A stretch of 44,415 nucleotides of DNA. Source: UBA2108 sp002713215. Its GTDB lineage: Bacteria > Bacteroidota > Bacteroidia > Flavobacteriales_G > Salibacteraceae. The stretch spans positions 1-44,415 of the forward strand of contig CALAPY010000029.1 of assembly GCA_937891015.1 (NCBI GenBank). The letters run 5' to 3'. The notes under the pieces are model-generated. The model searched no databases. It saw nothing but the letters and a program-made list of their open reading frames with translations, and was not told where the DNA came from. A program made the position numbers and the translations under genes. Positions 18,940 to 27,503 of this stretch are shown here, in pieces. Numbering within the stretch: the stretch's first letter is position 1; every line of letters begins with the position of its first letter.

Positions 18940-19253
18940 TAATTGTTATTCAAATTATTTGCAGCTCCAGACTTTGGTGGGCTAGCTAAACCATAATCCA
19001 GTATTGTTCCATTTATCTGGTCATCTTCGTTGGCATTTGCACCCACAATAACCATTGCAGGCTCATCACTAGTATTCTGTCCATAGTAGATTCTTATTCC
19101 CTCACAATCTATTTGGTCCAGGATGTCCTGAATGTGGTTTTTTCCAAAGAAAAAGGCCTTGACATGACCAGAGTTATCTGTTTGAAAGGCCTCGGTTAAA
19201 TCGTGCGCCGTTGCATAGCTAATTACTGTTCCTTCGTTTCCATCAAATGACAT
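18939..19253 (-). CDS. Small soluble conserved-type protein at the head of the signalling operon
   Basis: 104 aa from the ATG at 19253, with no membrane segment or signal peptide. The core has the pattern VKAFFFGKNHIQDILDQIDC, then GIRIYYG and MVIVGANANEDD, then an ILDYG...PP tail ending in Asn-rich residues. It resembles a group of roughly 100-residue Bacteroidota proteins with GLRIYxG...LVxVG...GND patterns that I have seen only as hypothetical proteins. Its stop overlaps the next start by 1 bp. Position suggests it works with the membrane protein and kinase, perhaps as a ligand, modulator or regulated product. This is inference; no biochemical role is known to me. Confidence 0.75.
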   Translation of the reverse strand: MSFDGNEGTVISYATAHDLTEAFQTDNSGHVKAFFFGKNHIQDILDQIDCEGIRIYYGQNTSDEPAMVIVGANANEDDQINGTILDYGLASPPKSGAANNLNNN

Positions 19254-19388
19254 AATATTTAAATTTTAAGTTAAACTCAATACTAGCATTTATGCTCATG
19301 GAGCCATTTTTCGATCACCTTCACAAAGTAAATTATAAATTCTAATTCTATGATTTTCAACCAAAACTGGGGTTTAGCTTAGTATAAA

Positions 19389-19406
19389 ACTAAGGCAAGC
19401 CTTAGT
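19389..19406. promoter_or_regulatory. Near-perfect operator-like palindrome ACTAAGGC-AA-GCCTTAGT
   Basis: Perfect 8-bp arms with a 2-bp spacer in the leader of the 104-aa gene. Further half-sites flank it: CTTAG at 19378-19382 and CCTTAG at 19121-equivalent spacing, exactly at 19421-19426. A perfect -7 element (TAGTTTTG, 19444-19451, minus strand) lies about 40 bp upstream, so the palindrome would fall within or just after the start of the transcript. CTAAGG also occurs twice ahead of tcA, which makes a shared regulator conceivable. Confidence 0.45.
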
Positions 19407-19443
19407 CAAAATAAGCTATACCTTAGTTTGGGTAATTTCGGCT

Positions 19444-19451
19444 CAAAACTA
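19444..19451 (-). promoter_or_regulatory. Candidate Bacteroidota -7 element TAGTTTTG for the signalling operon
   Basis: This is an exact match to TAnnTTTG on the minus strand, about 190 bp ahead of the 104-aa gene. No convincing TTG -33 element is seen at the usual distance. Confidence 0.35.
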
Positions 19452-19491
19452 GACCATCACAGCCTAAAAATTGGGCACTAAAATTTGGGAT

Positions 19492-19881
19492 CTAATATAA
19501 TTTTTTGTTGAGCCTTAAAGCATAAAGTCCAAGTGCCAAAAAATACGCTACCGCAAAATAGCTATACTCGTAGGGAAACAGGTTGAGAATTTCGCGGTTA
19601 CCGGCTACAATCGTGTAACAATGTACGATTACGGAGCCCAGCAAATGAAAGACAAGGAGGCCACAAGCCAGTTTGTCCCACGAATTTTTAAAAGGAATCC
19701 GTTTTGCAAAAACAAGAAGACCTACTCCTCCATAGCCTCCAACAAGCACAATAAACCAATCAATTTCCATCGGAAACTCTTCAATTTTCGGATCGAAAAT
19801 TAGCCGAAAAATATGGAGCACAAATCCTCCAAAATAGGGTAGTAAACATACCCGAGCAAAGGTTTTATAGTAAAATCTCAT
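19492..19881 (-). CDS. Small integral membrane protein of unknown function
   Basis: 129 aa from the ATG at 19881. Four hydrophobic segments (about 8-28, 40-60, 70-92 and 105-122) with basic ends (KKLY at the C-terminus) indicate an inner-membrane protein with little outside the bilayer. I see no catalytic motif and recognise no family. It stands alone, separated by about 240 bp on each side, so it is probably monocistronic. Confidence 0.65.
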   Translation of the reverse strand: MRFYYKTFARVCLLPYFGGFVLHIFRLIFDPKIEEFPMEIDWFIVLVGGYGGVGLLVFAKRIPFKNSWDKLACGLLVFHLLGSVIVHCYTIVAGNREILNLFPYEYSYFAVAYFLALGLYALRLNKKLY

Positions 19882-20019
19882 GCCTTTTTTTTACGTTTTA
19901 AAATTCCGATTTTTTGTTGAAAACAACTCATTTTCTATTTTTATCTTTAGTAAAAAATAGGTGATTAAGGCGGTAGTTGGCTACAGTGAGCAAAAAGATA
20001 ACCGGCTTTTTACCTAGAG

Positions 20020-20060
20020 ATTCCTGAATCACTCCGACGGGTATCGGAGTTCTCAGGAAT
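20020..20060. repeat. Intergenic palindromic element of the TTCCTGA...TCCGA...TCGGA...TCAGGAA type
   Basis: Outer arms ATTCCTGA (20020-20027) and TCAGGAAT (20053-20060) and inner arms ACTCCGA (20031-20037) and TCGGAGT (20044-20050) fold into one long, slightly bulged hairpin. Elements of this appearance are common as dispersed intergenic repeats in Bacteroidota genomes. No second copy was seen in this window. Confidence 0.55.
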
Positions 20061-20117
20061 GACATTTCAAGTAGGGTTCTCGTACTAATTGAAGATTTGA
20101 TTAAATCAATCGTCTAT

Positions 20118-20384
20118 TCATAAATGCCGCCCTGAGCCTGACTTTAAATACTTCTCGAATTGGTAGGCTTTGTACTTGTCCTTACAGGTAATGTACGTAA
20201 TTAGCTCAATTGGTAACCTTGTTCTGGTTGAAGTTACAGAACCTTTTCGATATCGATCCAGACGATGTTCTAAGTTGTTGGTACAACCGGTGTAATGCTT
20301 TCCGTCAGCACATTTTAGGATGTATACGTAATGGTTATTGTCTTGGTGGATATTATCCGCCGTAGCTCGCGGGGTGTCTGGCAT
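20118..20384 (-). CDS. GIY-YIG domain protein (YhbQ/UPF0213-like), C-terminus apparently frameshifted
   Basis: 88 aa as read. The GIY-YIG core is clear: HYVYILKCADGKHYTGCTNN (18-37) and LEHRL, then KAYQFEKYLKSGSGR near the end. Such domains are small nuclease folds; in this stand-alone family the biological role is unsettled. The read frame stops with SGSGRHL. One base added after GGGCG would instead give SGSGRAFMNRRLI and a TAA at about 20101-20103, which is how family members usually end. So the gene has either a recent 1-nt deletion or a sequencing error. The GIY-YIG signature region itself is intact. Confidence 0.75.
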   Translation of the reverse strand: MPDTPRATADNIHQDNNHYVYILKCADGKHYTGCTNNLEHRLDRYRKGSVTSTRTRLPIELITYITCKDKYKAYQFEKYLKSGSGRHL

Positions 20385-20403
20385 TGCAATTGGTTTTTAG
20401 TTT

Positions 20404-20451
20404 AAAAAGCTCGCCGAAGCTCCTTCACGTTGTTCAGGAGCTTCGGCGAGC
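20404..20451 (-). terminator. Strong intrinsic terminator of tRNA-Ala
   Basis: A perfect 15-bp stem (GCTCGCCGAAGCTCC at 20409-20423 against 20437-20451) with a 13-nt loop is followed on the minus strand by TTTTT (20404-20408). The hairpin starts 5 nt after the tRNA 3' end. Confidence 0.8.
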
Positions 20452-20455
20452 GAAG

Positions 20456-20530
<75 letters not shown>

Positions 20531-20533
20531 ATT

Positions 20534-20561
20534 GCACTCCGAAGCTTTAGCGAAGGAATGC
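20534..20561. repeat. Imperfect hairpin directly ahead of tRNA-Ala
   Basis: Arms GCACTCC and GGAATGC (7 bp with one G-T pair) surround an internal loop and a GC-TTTA-GC tip, 3 nt from the tRNA 5' end. It could guide 5' processing or be a relic of a repeat; AAGGAA-TAT-TTCCTT at 20572-20586 is a second short palindrome beside it. Confidence 0.35.
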
Positions 20562-20600
20562 ATTCTTCTTCAAGGAATATTTCCTTTTATGAAGAGCTCG

Positions 20601-20608
20601 CAAATTTA
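20601..20608 (-). promoter_or_regulatory. Candidate -7 element TAAATTTG for tRNA-Ala
   Basis: This is an exact TAnnTTTG match followed by C on the minus strand, about 70 bp upstream of the tRNA. The same octamer precedes tRNA-Arg at 44214. No clear -33 TTG is seen. Confidence 0.45.
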
Positions 20609-20617
20609 ATGTTTCAT

Positions 20618-22363
20618 TTAAATATCCGACTGCGATACAGCCTTGTTTTGGAACTTTTCTTTTTCGCGCCGTTCTACTTTTTTTTGTGCAGGCGTTTTTT
20701 CCTGAACCCAGGAACTGTTGTATGGAGTTAACAGACCCGAATTCTGTACTTCCTTAAGGCCTATGTTGCCGTCTACGTAGTTGGCCAATAGGTTAAATAC
20801 TTTTTTGTTTTGTTTTTGGAGCACCATTAACGTGGTGTTCAAAGCTGATTTGGTTGCAATGGGAACTCCGCCCCCCAGTTCCGACCAATGCCCGCTTAAC
20901 CAAAGGTTTTCCACAGGTGTTTGGTACGAAGCAACTTTAAGCTTGTAGTTTTCTTTACCCGGCTTTTGCCCCATCATGGTTCCTCCTTTGTTTCCGGTAT
21001 ATCTTTCGTGCGTTATTGGCGTAGCAACATCGCAATATATAATGTGTTTTCTAAGATCGGGAACCAGGTGTTTCTCAACGCGGTCAATCATTATATCCGC
21101 ACATTCCTGCTTCAGTTGCTTGTATTTTTCTCCCCGAATCCAGTTTCCGTTTTCATCCTTTTCGCACTTCCAGTTTTCGTGGTCGGAAATGAATGAGGGC
21201 ATAAACAGGGTTAGGGTTCCGTGTTCGGGCAGGGCCATGGATTTGTCTCTTACGGTATGAGCTATAATGGTTATTCCACTAATGGCTGGGTCTCCGCCCC
21301 CCAATTCATCCCTCGAATAATTTGGGTTAGCCAAGTAAGTCAACTCCTCACCCAGACCCAATTCTTCGGAAGGACAATCCAAGCCCAATGCAACTGATAT
21401 TGCTGAGGAATACAACTTGGCACCTTTTAAGTTGTCCTTCACTTTTTGCGGAATAATGCTTTCGGGAAGCATTTTTTCGTACAGCGTTTCAGCATCGCAA
21501 GCAGCAACAATATAATCACTGTTAATGGTGTGCTCCGCTTCCCTATGTTCTACCTTAACTCCTGTTGCCCTGTTCCCGTCAAGCAATATTTCAGAAACCT
21601 TCGATTTAAAAAACACATCGGCTCCCAGGGATTCGGAAGCATACTGAAGCCATTCGGGAAAAGATTGACCTCCCCCAGCCGGTGGAGTTTGATAGTCGTT
21701 GCAATAGGCCCACGATATAGGTACCAGGCAAGAGAGCATATCTGGCTCAGAACAAAAAACCCGATGAAGCTTAGGTTCTTTAAAGTAGCGATTCAGTCCT
21801 TTTTTAATTCCTTGTTCTCCTACATAACTCACATGGGGAATAAACGGAACGCTAAACCTTAGCATGTTTATACCATGCAATGCCTTGTTTAAGCCCCCTC
21901 GGGTTTGAAACCCCCTGCTCAGGTTTTTAAACCTCTCCCACGAGTTAGCTATTCGCTTAGCATCTCTAAAAAAGCGGATAATCCCTTTTTTCTCGTGTGG
22001 AAAATCTTTGATCCATTGTTCTTTTAGTTCATCCGGGTTATTCGTCAGCAAATAATCAAACTCATCAGACAAGAACCGACGAATCCGTTTTTGTTCCATG
22101 GCCCTTGGAAAATCGTTTCCAATAATCTTAAAAATGCTCGTAACCATGCCTTCGGGACCGCAGTTATTTAACCAATGAATGGCCGAGTCGAACCTGAAAT
22201 CGTGCCTTCTGAACCCTGCTAAATAACCCCCTGGTCGGCTATCCATTTCCAATACACAGCAAGAAAGCCCTGCACGGCTCAGCAAGGCAGCTGAGGTAAG
22301 ACCGCTCAATCCACCACCAATAATGGTTACATCGTATCTTTCTTTTGGGCTAATCCCTCTCAA
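20618..22363 (-). CDS. FAD-dependent oxidoreductase of the phytoene desaturase / retinol saturase (CrtI/RetSat-like) family
   Basis: 581 aa. The N-terminal Rossmann FAD motif is YDVTIIGGGLSGLTSAALLSRAG (about 10-32), followed by VLEMDSRPGGYLAGFRR...DSAIHWL, as in CrtI-like and all-trans-retinol 13,14-reductase-like enzymes. The C-terminal FAD region LWLSGHWSELGGGVPIATKSAL (about 510-530) is intact. The family oxidises, reduces or isomerises polyenes; the substrate cannot be read from the sequence, and no carotenoid genes are adjacent. No ATG is available near the start, so TTG at 22363 is used. It lies 61 bp after uvrC on the same strand and may be weakly co-transcribed with it. Carotenoid or retinoid-like chemistry is inference. 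Confidence 0.85.
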   Translation of the reverse strand: MRGISPKERYDVTIIGGGLSGLTSAALLSRAGLSCCVLEMDSRPGGYLAGFRRHDFRFDSAIHWLNNCGPEGMVTSIFKIIGNDFPRAMEQKRIRRFLSDEFDYLLTNNPDELKEQWIKDFPHEKKGIIRFFRDAKRIANSWERFKNLSRGFQTRGGLNKALHGINMLRFSVPFIPHVSYVGEQGIKKGLNRYFKEPKLHRVFCSEPDMLSCLVPISWAYCNDYQTPPAGGGQSFPEWLQYASESLGADVFFKSKVSEILLDGNRATGVKVEHREAEHTINSDYIVAACDAETLYEKMLPESIIPQKVKDNLKGAKLYSSAISVALGLDCPSEELGLGEELTYLANPNYSRDELGGGDPAISGITIIAHTVRDKSMALPEHGTLTLFMPSFISDHENWKCEKDENGNWIRGEKYKQLKQECADIMIDRVEKHLVPDLRKHIIYCDVATPITHERYTGNKGGTMMGQKPGKENYKLKVASYQTPVENLWLSGHWSELGGGVPIATKSALNTTLMVLQKQNKKVFNLLANYVDGNIGLKEVQNSGLLTPYNSSWVQEKTPAQKKVERREKEKFQNKAVSQSDI

Positions 22364-22424
22364 CGGGTTTGTTTTAGCAATATGAAGTAGAAATTTAAAC
22401 TAACTGGTAAAAGTACCCCTTCTT

Positions 22425-24227
22425 TTACTTCGATAAACCATCCTTTAGCACCTTGGCCAGTTTTTGACCTATTACTTCAGCCAGTTGTTCTTGGTTGATT
22501 TCTTTTATTCGCTTTACACTTTTGAATTTTCGAAGTAGCTTGTCCACTGTTTTGGGGCCTACTCCCGGTATATCAATAAGCCCGCTTTTGATCGTGTTTT
22601 TAGACCGCTTGTTTCGGTGATGGGTAATTCCAAACCGATGCGCTTCGTTTCGCAAATGTTGTATTAGTTTAAGGCTCTCCGACCGCTTGTCTATGTATAT
22701 GGGAAACGAGTCTCCAGGAAAAAATATTTCTTCCAGTTTTTTAGCAATACCTACAATGGTAATTTTTCCCATTAAATTCAACTGCTGAAGACTCTTTACA
22801 GCTGAGCTTAACTGGCCTTTTCCCCCATCGATAATAACCAATTGCGGTAGTGGCTGATTTTCATCAAGGAGTCGTTTATAACGGCGAAAAACCACTTCTT
22901 CCATGCTGGCAAAGTCATCTGGCCCTACTACCGTTTTTATATTGAAATGCCGGTAATCTTTTTTAGCCGGCTTAGCATCTTTAAAGACCACGCAGGCCGC
23001 CACAGGATTGGTGCCTTGCAGGTTTGAATTGTCGAAACACTCAATATGAACAGGCATTTCTTTCATGCGCAGGTCAGTTCGCAGTTGTCCTAAAATTCGA
23101 TTCTTTCTGCGATCGGGATCTGTTTTTTCCTGCTTGCTTTGCCGGTCACGCATAAAGTATTTTACGTTGCGCAACGACATTTCAATCAGCTTTACTTTAT
23201 CGCCTCGCTGAGGTACCAAAAACTTAATTTCCGGCAGTTCGAGCTCAAGCTTTGTTGATGTTAAAATTTCTTTGGACTGGCTGTTGAAACGGTCTCTGAT
23301 TTCCGGAATGACGCTTTCCAGCAATTGATAATCGGGTTCGTCCATCTTCTTTTTCACCTCTACAGTATGTGCCTGAATAACACAACCGTTAACGATTTTC
23401 ATAAAATTAATGTAGCCGTACTTATCATCTGAAATAATGGAAAACACATCCACATTGTTGATGGTTGAGCTTACAACAGTCGACCTCAACTGGTAATTTG
23501 TAAGCACATCGATTTGCTCCTTGGTTTGCTGGGCCAATTCGAAATTAAGGTTCTCAGCATCCTCCCGCATCGAGGCTTTCAGGTCTTTGATAACGTCGCT
23601 AATGTTACCCTTAAGAATTCGACGAATATCTTTAATTCCCCGGTTATAATCTTGCTCTTCCTGATAACCCACACAGGGTGCTTTGCAGTTTTCGACATGG
23701 TATTCCAGGCAGACCCTAAACTTCTTATTATCGATGTTCTCCTGGCTTAAATTGAATTTGCAGTTTCTTAATTTATACACTTTGGAAATGAAGTTTAGAA
23801 TAGCGTGCATGGTTCTCATAGAAGAATAAGGACCAAAATATTCTGAGCCATCTTTTATCAAATTCCTGGTATAAAAAACCCGTGGAAAACGCTCATTTTT
23901 AATGCAGATCCAGGGGTAGGTTTTGTCATCGCGAAGCATGACATTGTATCTTGGTTGATACCTTTTAATCAGCGTGTTTTCCAGCAAAAGAGCATCGTAT
24001 GGTGAGTCGGCAATTATCACTTTTAAACTGACAATTTTACTTACCAGTACTCTTGTTTTAGACGTATGCTTATCTATGGATGTAAAATAGCTTGATACCC
24101 TTGATTTTAGGCTGGTAGCTTTTCCCACATACAGAATTTTTCCTTCTTTGTCGAAGTATTGATATACTCCGGGTTTTTTGGGAAGTGACCTAATTTGTTC
24201 GCGAAGTGCTTCGGAGACTGGAATCAT
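22425..24227 (-). CDS. uvrC: UvrABC system protein C (excinuclease subunit C)
   Basis: 600 aa, the usual length. The GIY-YIG nuclease that makes the 3' incision is at about 15-95 (KPGVYQYFDKEGKILYVGKA). The UVR motif region, for UvrB contact, lies about 200-240. The RNase H-like domain that makes the 5' incision starts near 395 (IECFDNSNLQGTNPVAACVVF), with VIIDGGKGQL near 475. Tandem HhH DNA-binding motifs (IDIPGVGPKTVDKLL) lie at about 550-595. It acts in nucleotide excision repair in the cytoplasm. The gene begins 27 bp after the REC-kinase gene on the same strand; TACCTTTG at 24233-24240, an exact TAnnTTTG match, could give it a separate, nearly leaderless promoter. Confidence 0.97.
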   Translation of the reverse strand: MIPVSEALREQIRSLPKKPGVYQYFDKEGKILYVGKATSLKSRVSSYFTSIDKHTSKTRVLVSKIVSLKVIIADSPYDALLLENTLIKRYQPRYNVMLRDDKTYPWICIKNERFPRVFYTRNLIKDGSEYFGPYSSMRTMHAILNFISKVYKLRNCKFNLSQENIDNKKFRVCLEYHVENCKAPCVGYQEEQDYNRGIKDIRRILKGNISDVIKDLKASMREDAENLNFELAQQTKEQIDVLTNYQLRSTVVSSTINNVDVFSIISDDKYGYINFMKIVNGCVIQAHTVEVKKKMDEPDYQLLESVIPEIRDRFNSQSKEILTSTKLELELPEIKFLVPQRGDKVKLIEMSLRNVKYFMRDRQSKQEKTDPDRRKNRILGQLRTDLRMKEMPVHIECFDNSNLQGTNPVAACVVFKDAKPAKKDYRHFNIKTVVGPDDFASMEEVVFRRYKRLLDENQPLPQLVIIDGGKGQLSSAVKSLQQLNLMGKITIVGIAKKLEEIFFPGDSFPIYIDKRSESLKLIQHLRNEAHRFGITHHRNKRSKNTIKSGLIDIPGVGPKTVDKLLRKFKSVKRIKEINQEQLAEVIGQKLAKVLKDGLSK

Positions 24228-24254
24228 TAAACCAAAGGTAAAACTCTTTCGGTT

Positions 24255-25355
24255 TTACTCTCCCTTGTTGGGAATGCTCACGGAAAATTTGGTTCCCTGC
24301 ATTCTTTCTGAAGAAACTTCAATTTTTCCACCTAACATGTCAACTGCCTCTGTAGCTACGTAAAGCCCAATTCCAGCACCTGTGCTTTGGTTAGAGGCTC
24401 GGTAATAGATGTCAAATATTTTCGGTAGAATATCTGCATCAATTCCTACGCCGTTGTCTTCTACCACCAGTGTTGATGTCTGTTCATCATTCTCAAAACT
24501 TACCTTCACCACCTGGCTTTCTTTGGCATCGTCCTGGTATTTTATGGCATTACTTATCAGGTTATTGAGTATAAATCGAATGCGAGTAACATCTGAATAA
24601 AAATCGCTTTTCAGATTTATGGTTACCTCAAACTGCATATTGCTTGCTGCATGGAAAAACCGGTGGTCTTCAATAACTGAATTAATAATTGATTCAATGG
24701 GCACTTTTTTATACTTAAGCTCAGTGCGTTTGTTGCGATGAAAGCTTAATACATCACGTGCGAGAAATTGTAATTTCTTGGTCGTCTTTTCAACCAAATC
24801 AAGGTACTCCCCTGCTTCATCGCCATCGCTCCGTATTAAATCAACGAGCCCTAAAATATTTGATAGCGGACCTGTAATATCATGTGCGGTGCTAAACACC
24901 AGTCGATCCAGTTCGTTATAAGCTTTCTTTAGGTCTTCATTTCTCAAGGTCAACTGAGTTCGGGTATAGTACAACTCCAGAGCGCTATCTATTCCTGCCC
25001 TTAACTCTGTTTCTGACCATGGTTTTGCCAAAAAACGAAAGATTTCACTTCGATTAATTGCTTCTACAACGGCAGGTAAGTCAGCATGACCGGTTAACAT
25101 AATTCGAATGGTCTTCGGAAAATTGTTTTTAACCGTTTCTAAAAAGGTAACCCCTGATATTTCAGGCATTTTGTAATCCGCTACGGCCACTTTTACCGGC
25201 TGTTGTTCCATAATCCGTATGGCCTCTGAAGGCGATTCAGCTAATAAAACATTATAATCTCTGCGAAATGCCGCTTTAAATGATCTCAGGTTATTCACCC
25301 GGTCGTCTACATACAGAACAGTCCTGTCTTCTATTTCGCTTATGCTGCTACCCAT
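24255..25355 (-). CDS. Response-regulator / histidine-kinase hybrid (REC-HisKA-HATPase)
   Basis: 366 aa, soluble. An N-terminal receiver (about 12-125) has phospho-acceptor D60 (VAVADYKMPEISG) and a FLAKPW motif typical of RpfG-like receivers. A short coiled coil leads to HisKA with H158 (FSTAHDITGPLSNILGLVDLI), then HATPase_c with NLISNAIKYQD (about 270), VEDNGVGID and GAGIGLYVA. Such REC-first kinases usually relay a signal from a partner kinase. The partner is probably the 7TMR-DISM kinase whose stop lies 3 bp upstream. The receiver is strikingly similar to the lone regulator at 29252-29746 at the other end of the cluster, suggesting duplication. The final output protein is not encoded nearby. 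Confidence 0.92.
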   Translation of the reverse strand: MGSSISEIEDRTVLYVDDRVNNLRSFKAAFRRDYNVLLAESPSEAIRIMEQQPVKVAVADYKMPEISGVTFLETVKNNFPKTIRIMLTGHADLPAVVEAINRSEIFRFLAKPWSETELRAGIDSALELYYTRTQLTLRNEDLKKAYNELDRLVFSTAHDITGPLSNILGLVDLIRSDGDEAGEYLDLVEKTTKKLQFLARDVLSFHRNKRTELKYKKVPIESIINSVIEDHRFFHAASNMQFEVTINLKSDFYSDVTRIRFILNNLISNAIKYQDDAKESQVVKVSFENDEQTSTLVVEDNGVGIDADILPKIFDIYYRASNQSTGAGIGLYVATEAVDMLGGKIEVSSERMQGTKFSVSIPNKGE

Positions 25356-25358
25356 TTT

Positions 25359-27500
25359 CTAATGAATCGTTTTCGGAAGGGTTATTAAAAATTCAGTACC
25401 GCCTTCCGTAGGCGAATTTACAGTAATGCTTCCTTTGTGTGATTCTATAATGGAAAAAACTATGGAAAGACCTAATCCGGTTCCTTCCCCCACATCTTTC
25501 GTGGTAAAAAAGGGTTCAAAGACCTTGTCCTTGACCTCATCGGGTATCCCGGGACCATTGTCTTTTATACTTATAGATATCCCATCATCGTCCAACTCGT
25601 GGGTTGTTATAACAATTTCCGGGCTTTCCGTTGGTTGTGTTTCGTTGGTTAGAGCCTGAATGGCATTCACAATTACGTTGGAAAATACCTGATTAAGCTT
25701 TCCCGGATAGCACTCTATGTGCTTAATTTTTTCGTCAAAGTTCGTGACTATGTTAACGTTCTTCGTACTGCCGCTTTTAAGAATTATAATGGTTGATCGT
25801 ATTCCTTCGTGGATATCTGCAAATTTAGACTCCACCTCGTCCAGGCGACTAAAATTTTTGAGGCTTTTTACTATTTCGGCCGTCCTTTCAGCTCCTTCCT
25901 GAATCCCATTTATAAGCTGATCGATTTCTTCGAGAACATAGGGATAGTCCACATCGTCTTTTAATTTGTCAAGTACCGCCCTCACATCTTCCTCAGAATC
26001 ATTATTGGTGAGCTCATCGTATTTTGTGATTATATCCTTTAAATCATCGAAATCGCGTCGCAAGGGGTTTACATTGGAAGAAACAAAATTAATCGGGTTG
26101 TTAATTTCATGCGCAATGCCCGCTGTTAACTGACCCAGGCTTGCCATTTTTTCCTGGCTTACCAACTGCGACTGAGCACTTTTTAAAGTTGATAACGTGC
26201 CTTCAAGGCTTTCATTCGCCACCTGAAGGTCCTGTGTTCTTTCTTCTACTTTTTGTTCCAGAACAATATTTTGTTCTTTAATCAATTTTTCATTCTTCTT
26301 AAGTGCATCCAATTCACGCTCACGAGATATGCGTGTTTCTTCCTGTAGTATGTTGATCTTGTTGGCCAGTGCAAATGAAAGTAAGGCCATTTCTATGGCA
26401 GAACCTGCCTGCATTACGTAATTCGTAAGTACATTGTAGGGTAATACCCCAGCATCTTTGAGCAGAAAAACAATGGCGCTTACTAGCAAAGTAGACCAGG
26501 CAATCATAAAATACTTTGCTGACGCCACTCCCTTGCGAATGGATAAAATAGAAGCAATAAAAATGACTATTGCGGATATTGAAGTACCCAGCTGCATAAG
26601 AATAAACCCTACCGAACCAATTCCCGCTATGGAAAGTACGGTAGCCAGAAGAAAGAGTGGAATGGTAAGCTTAAGTACAATGTCAATTTTTGGCAAATGG
26701 CTGCTCGTGTGTAAAAAATCTCGAGTGAATATAACGCCAAACATAGCCCCCATACTTCCAAAAAAGACCAGGCTATAATCGTGAAACCCCGGAATAAGAG
26801 AAAGTACGTCTAACGATATATAACCTTTGATTCCCAGCTGGGTTAATCCAATGAAAAGAAGGTATAACACGTAATAGATATAACTTCTGTCCTTCACCGA
26901 ATAAAAAACAAATAGGTTGTATATTATCATAATGGCTACAATTCCAGCATAAAATGCATTTATTGCCGCATCTTGTGTTGCTGCGTCCCAATAATCTTGC
27001 TTACTATGTACGGTAATGGGTACAATGATTTGCTCAGAGCTTTTGATCTTAAAATAACAAGTCTTGGTTTCGTTTTCGGAAAACGTCAGGTTGAACCCGT
27101 ACGATGGTTCCGAGTATGTCCTGTTCTCCAATCTGGTTTTTTCCGTGTAATAAACAGAGTCCCATTGGCCGTCACTATCCTGGTAATAAAAGGTGATTTC
27201 ATCTAAAATTGGATATGCTACCCGAACCAAAACTTCCTTAGCTCCGTTGGGATTGCCAATATCAAATTTGATCCAAACGGCTTCTTTTTGAAGACCATAA
27301 TTAGGAACAACATCTTCGGATTTAATAAAGTCGTTCGAGTTTAATACATCCTCGAAGTTTTGGCCGTTAAGCCCTATTAAATAACTGGTGTATTTTCCTA
27401 TTGGTTTTCCCTGGTTTTCGGGAGTACATACGTATTCTTCATTTGACAAGGCTATCAACGGAAGAACCATACTTATGATAAGTAAAACTATACTCCGCAT
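25359..27500 (-). CDS. 7TMR-DISM sensor histidine kinase
   Basis: 713 aa. A signal peptide (about 1-19) is followed by a periplasmic 7TMR-DISM extracellular beta domain (about 35-170, with VWIKFDIGNPNG), seven membrane segments (about 182-390, starting FYAGIVAIMIIYNLFVFYSV), a coiled coil (about 390-450), HisKA with H464 (LTAGIAHEINNPINFVSSNV) and HATPase_c (about 590-712, IKDNGPGIPDEV and GTGLGLSIV). Known family role: sensing of extracellular small ligands, often carbohydrate-like, through the DISMED2 jelly-roll domain. It sits in a four-gene run with gaps of 3 bp on each side. The neighbouring putative acyltransferase and methyltransferase hint at a ligand made by the same operon, which is inference. 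Confidence 0.93.
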   Translation of the reverse strand: MRSIVLLIISMVLPLIALSNEEYVCTPENQGKPIGKYTSYLIGLNGQNFEDVLNSNDFIKSEDVVPNYGLQKEAVWIKFDIGNPNGAKEVLVRVAYPILDEITFYYQDSDGQWDSVYYTEKTRLENRTYSEPSYGFNLTFSENETKTCYFKIKSSEQIIVPITVHSKQDYWDAATQDAAINAFYAGIVAIMIIYNLFVFYSVKDRSYIYYVLYLLFIGLTQLGIKGYISLDVLSLIPGFHDYSLVFFGSMGAMFGVIFTRDFLHTSSHLPKIDIVLKLTIPLFLLATVLSIAGIGSVGFILMQLGTSISAIVIFIASILSIRKGVASAKYFMIAWSTLLVSAIVFLLKDAGVLPYNVLTNYVMQAGSAIEMALLSFALANKINILQEETRISRERELDALKKNEKLIKEQNIVLEQKVEERTQDLQVANESLEGTLSTLKSAQSQLVSQEKMASLGQLTAGIAHEINNPINFVSSNVNPLRRDFDDLKDIITKYDELTNNDSEEDVRAVLDKLKDDVDYPYVLEEIDQLINGIQEGAERTAEIVKSLKNFSRLDEVESKFADIHEGIRSTIIILKSGSTKNVNIVTNFDEKIKHIECYPGKLNQVFSNVIVNAIQALTNETQPTESPEIVITTHELDDDGISISIKDNGPGIPDEVKDKVFEPFFTTKDVGEGTGLGLSIVFSIIESHKGSITVNSPTEGGTEFLITLPKTIH

Positions 27501-27503
27501 AAC

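Noticed and set aside
24233..24240. TACCTTTG as the certain promoter of uvrC
   Set aside because: Exact to the consensus but only 6 nt from the ATG, within an apparent operon and without a -33 element, so it is mentioned only as a possibility.
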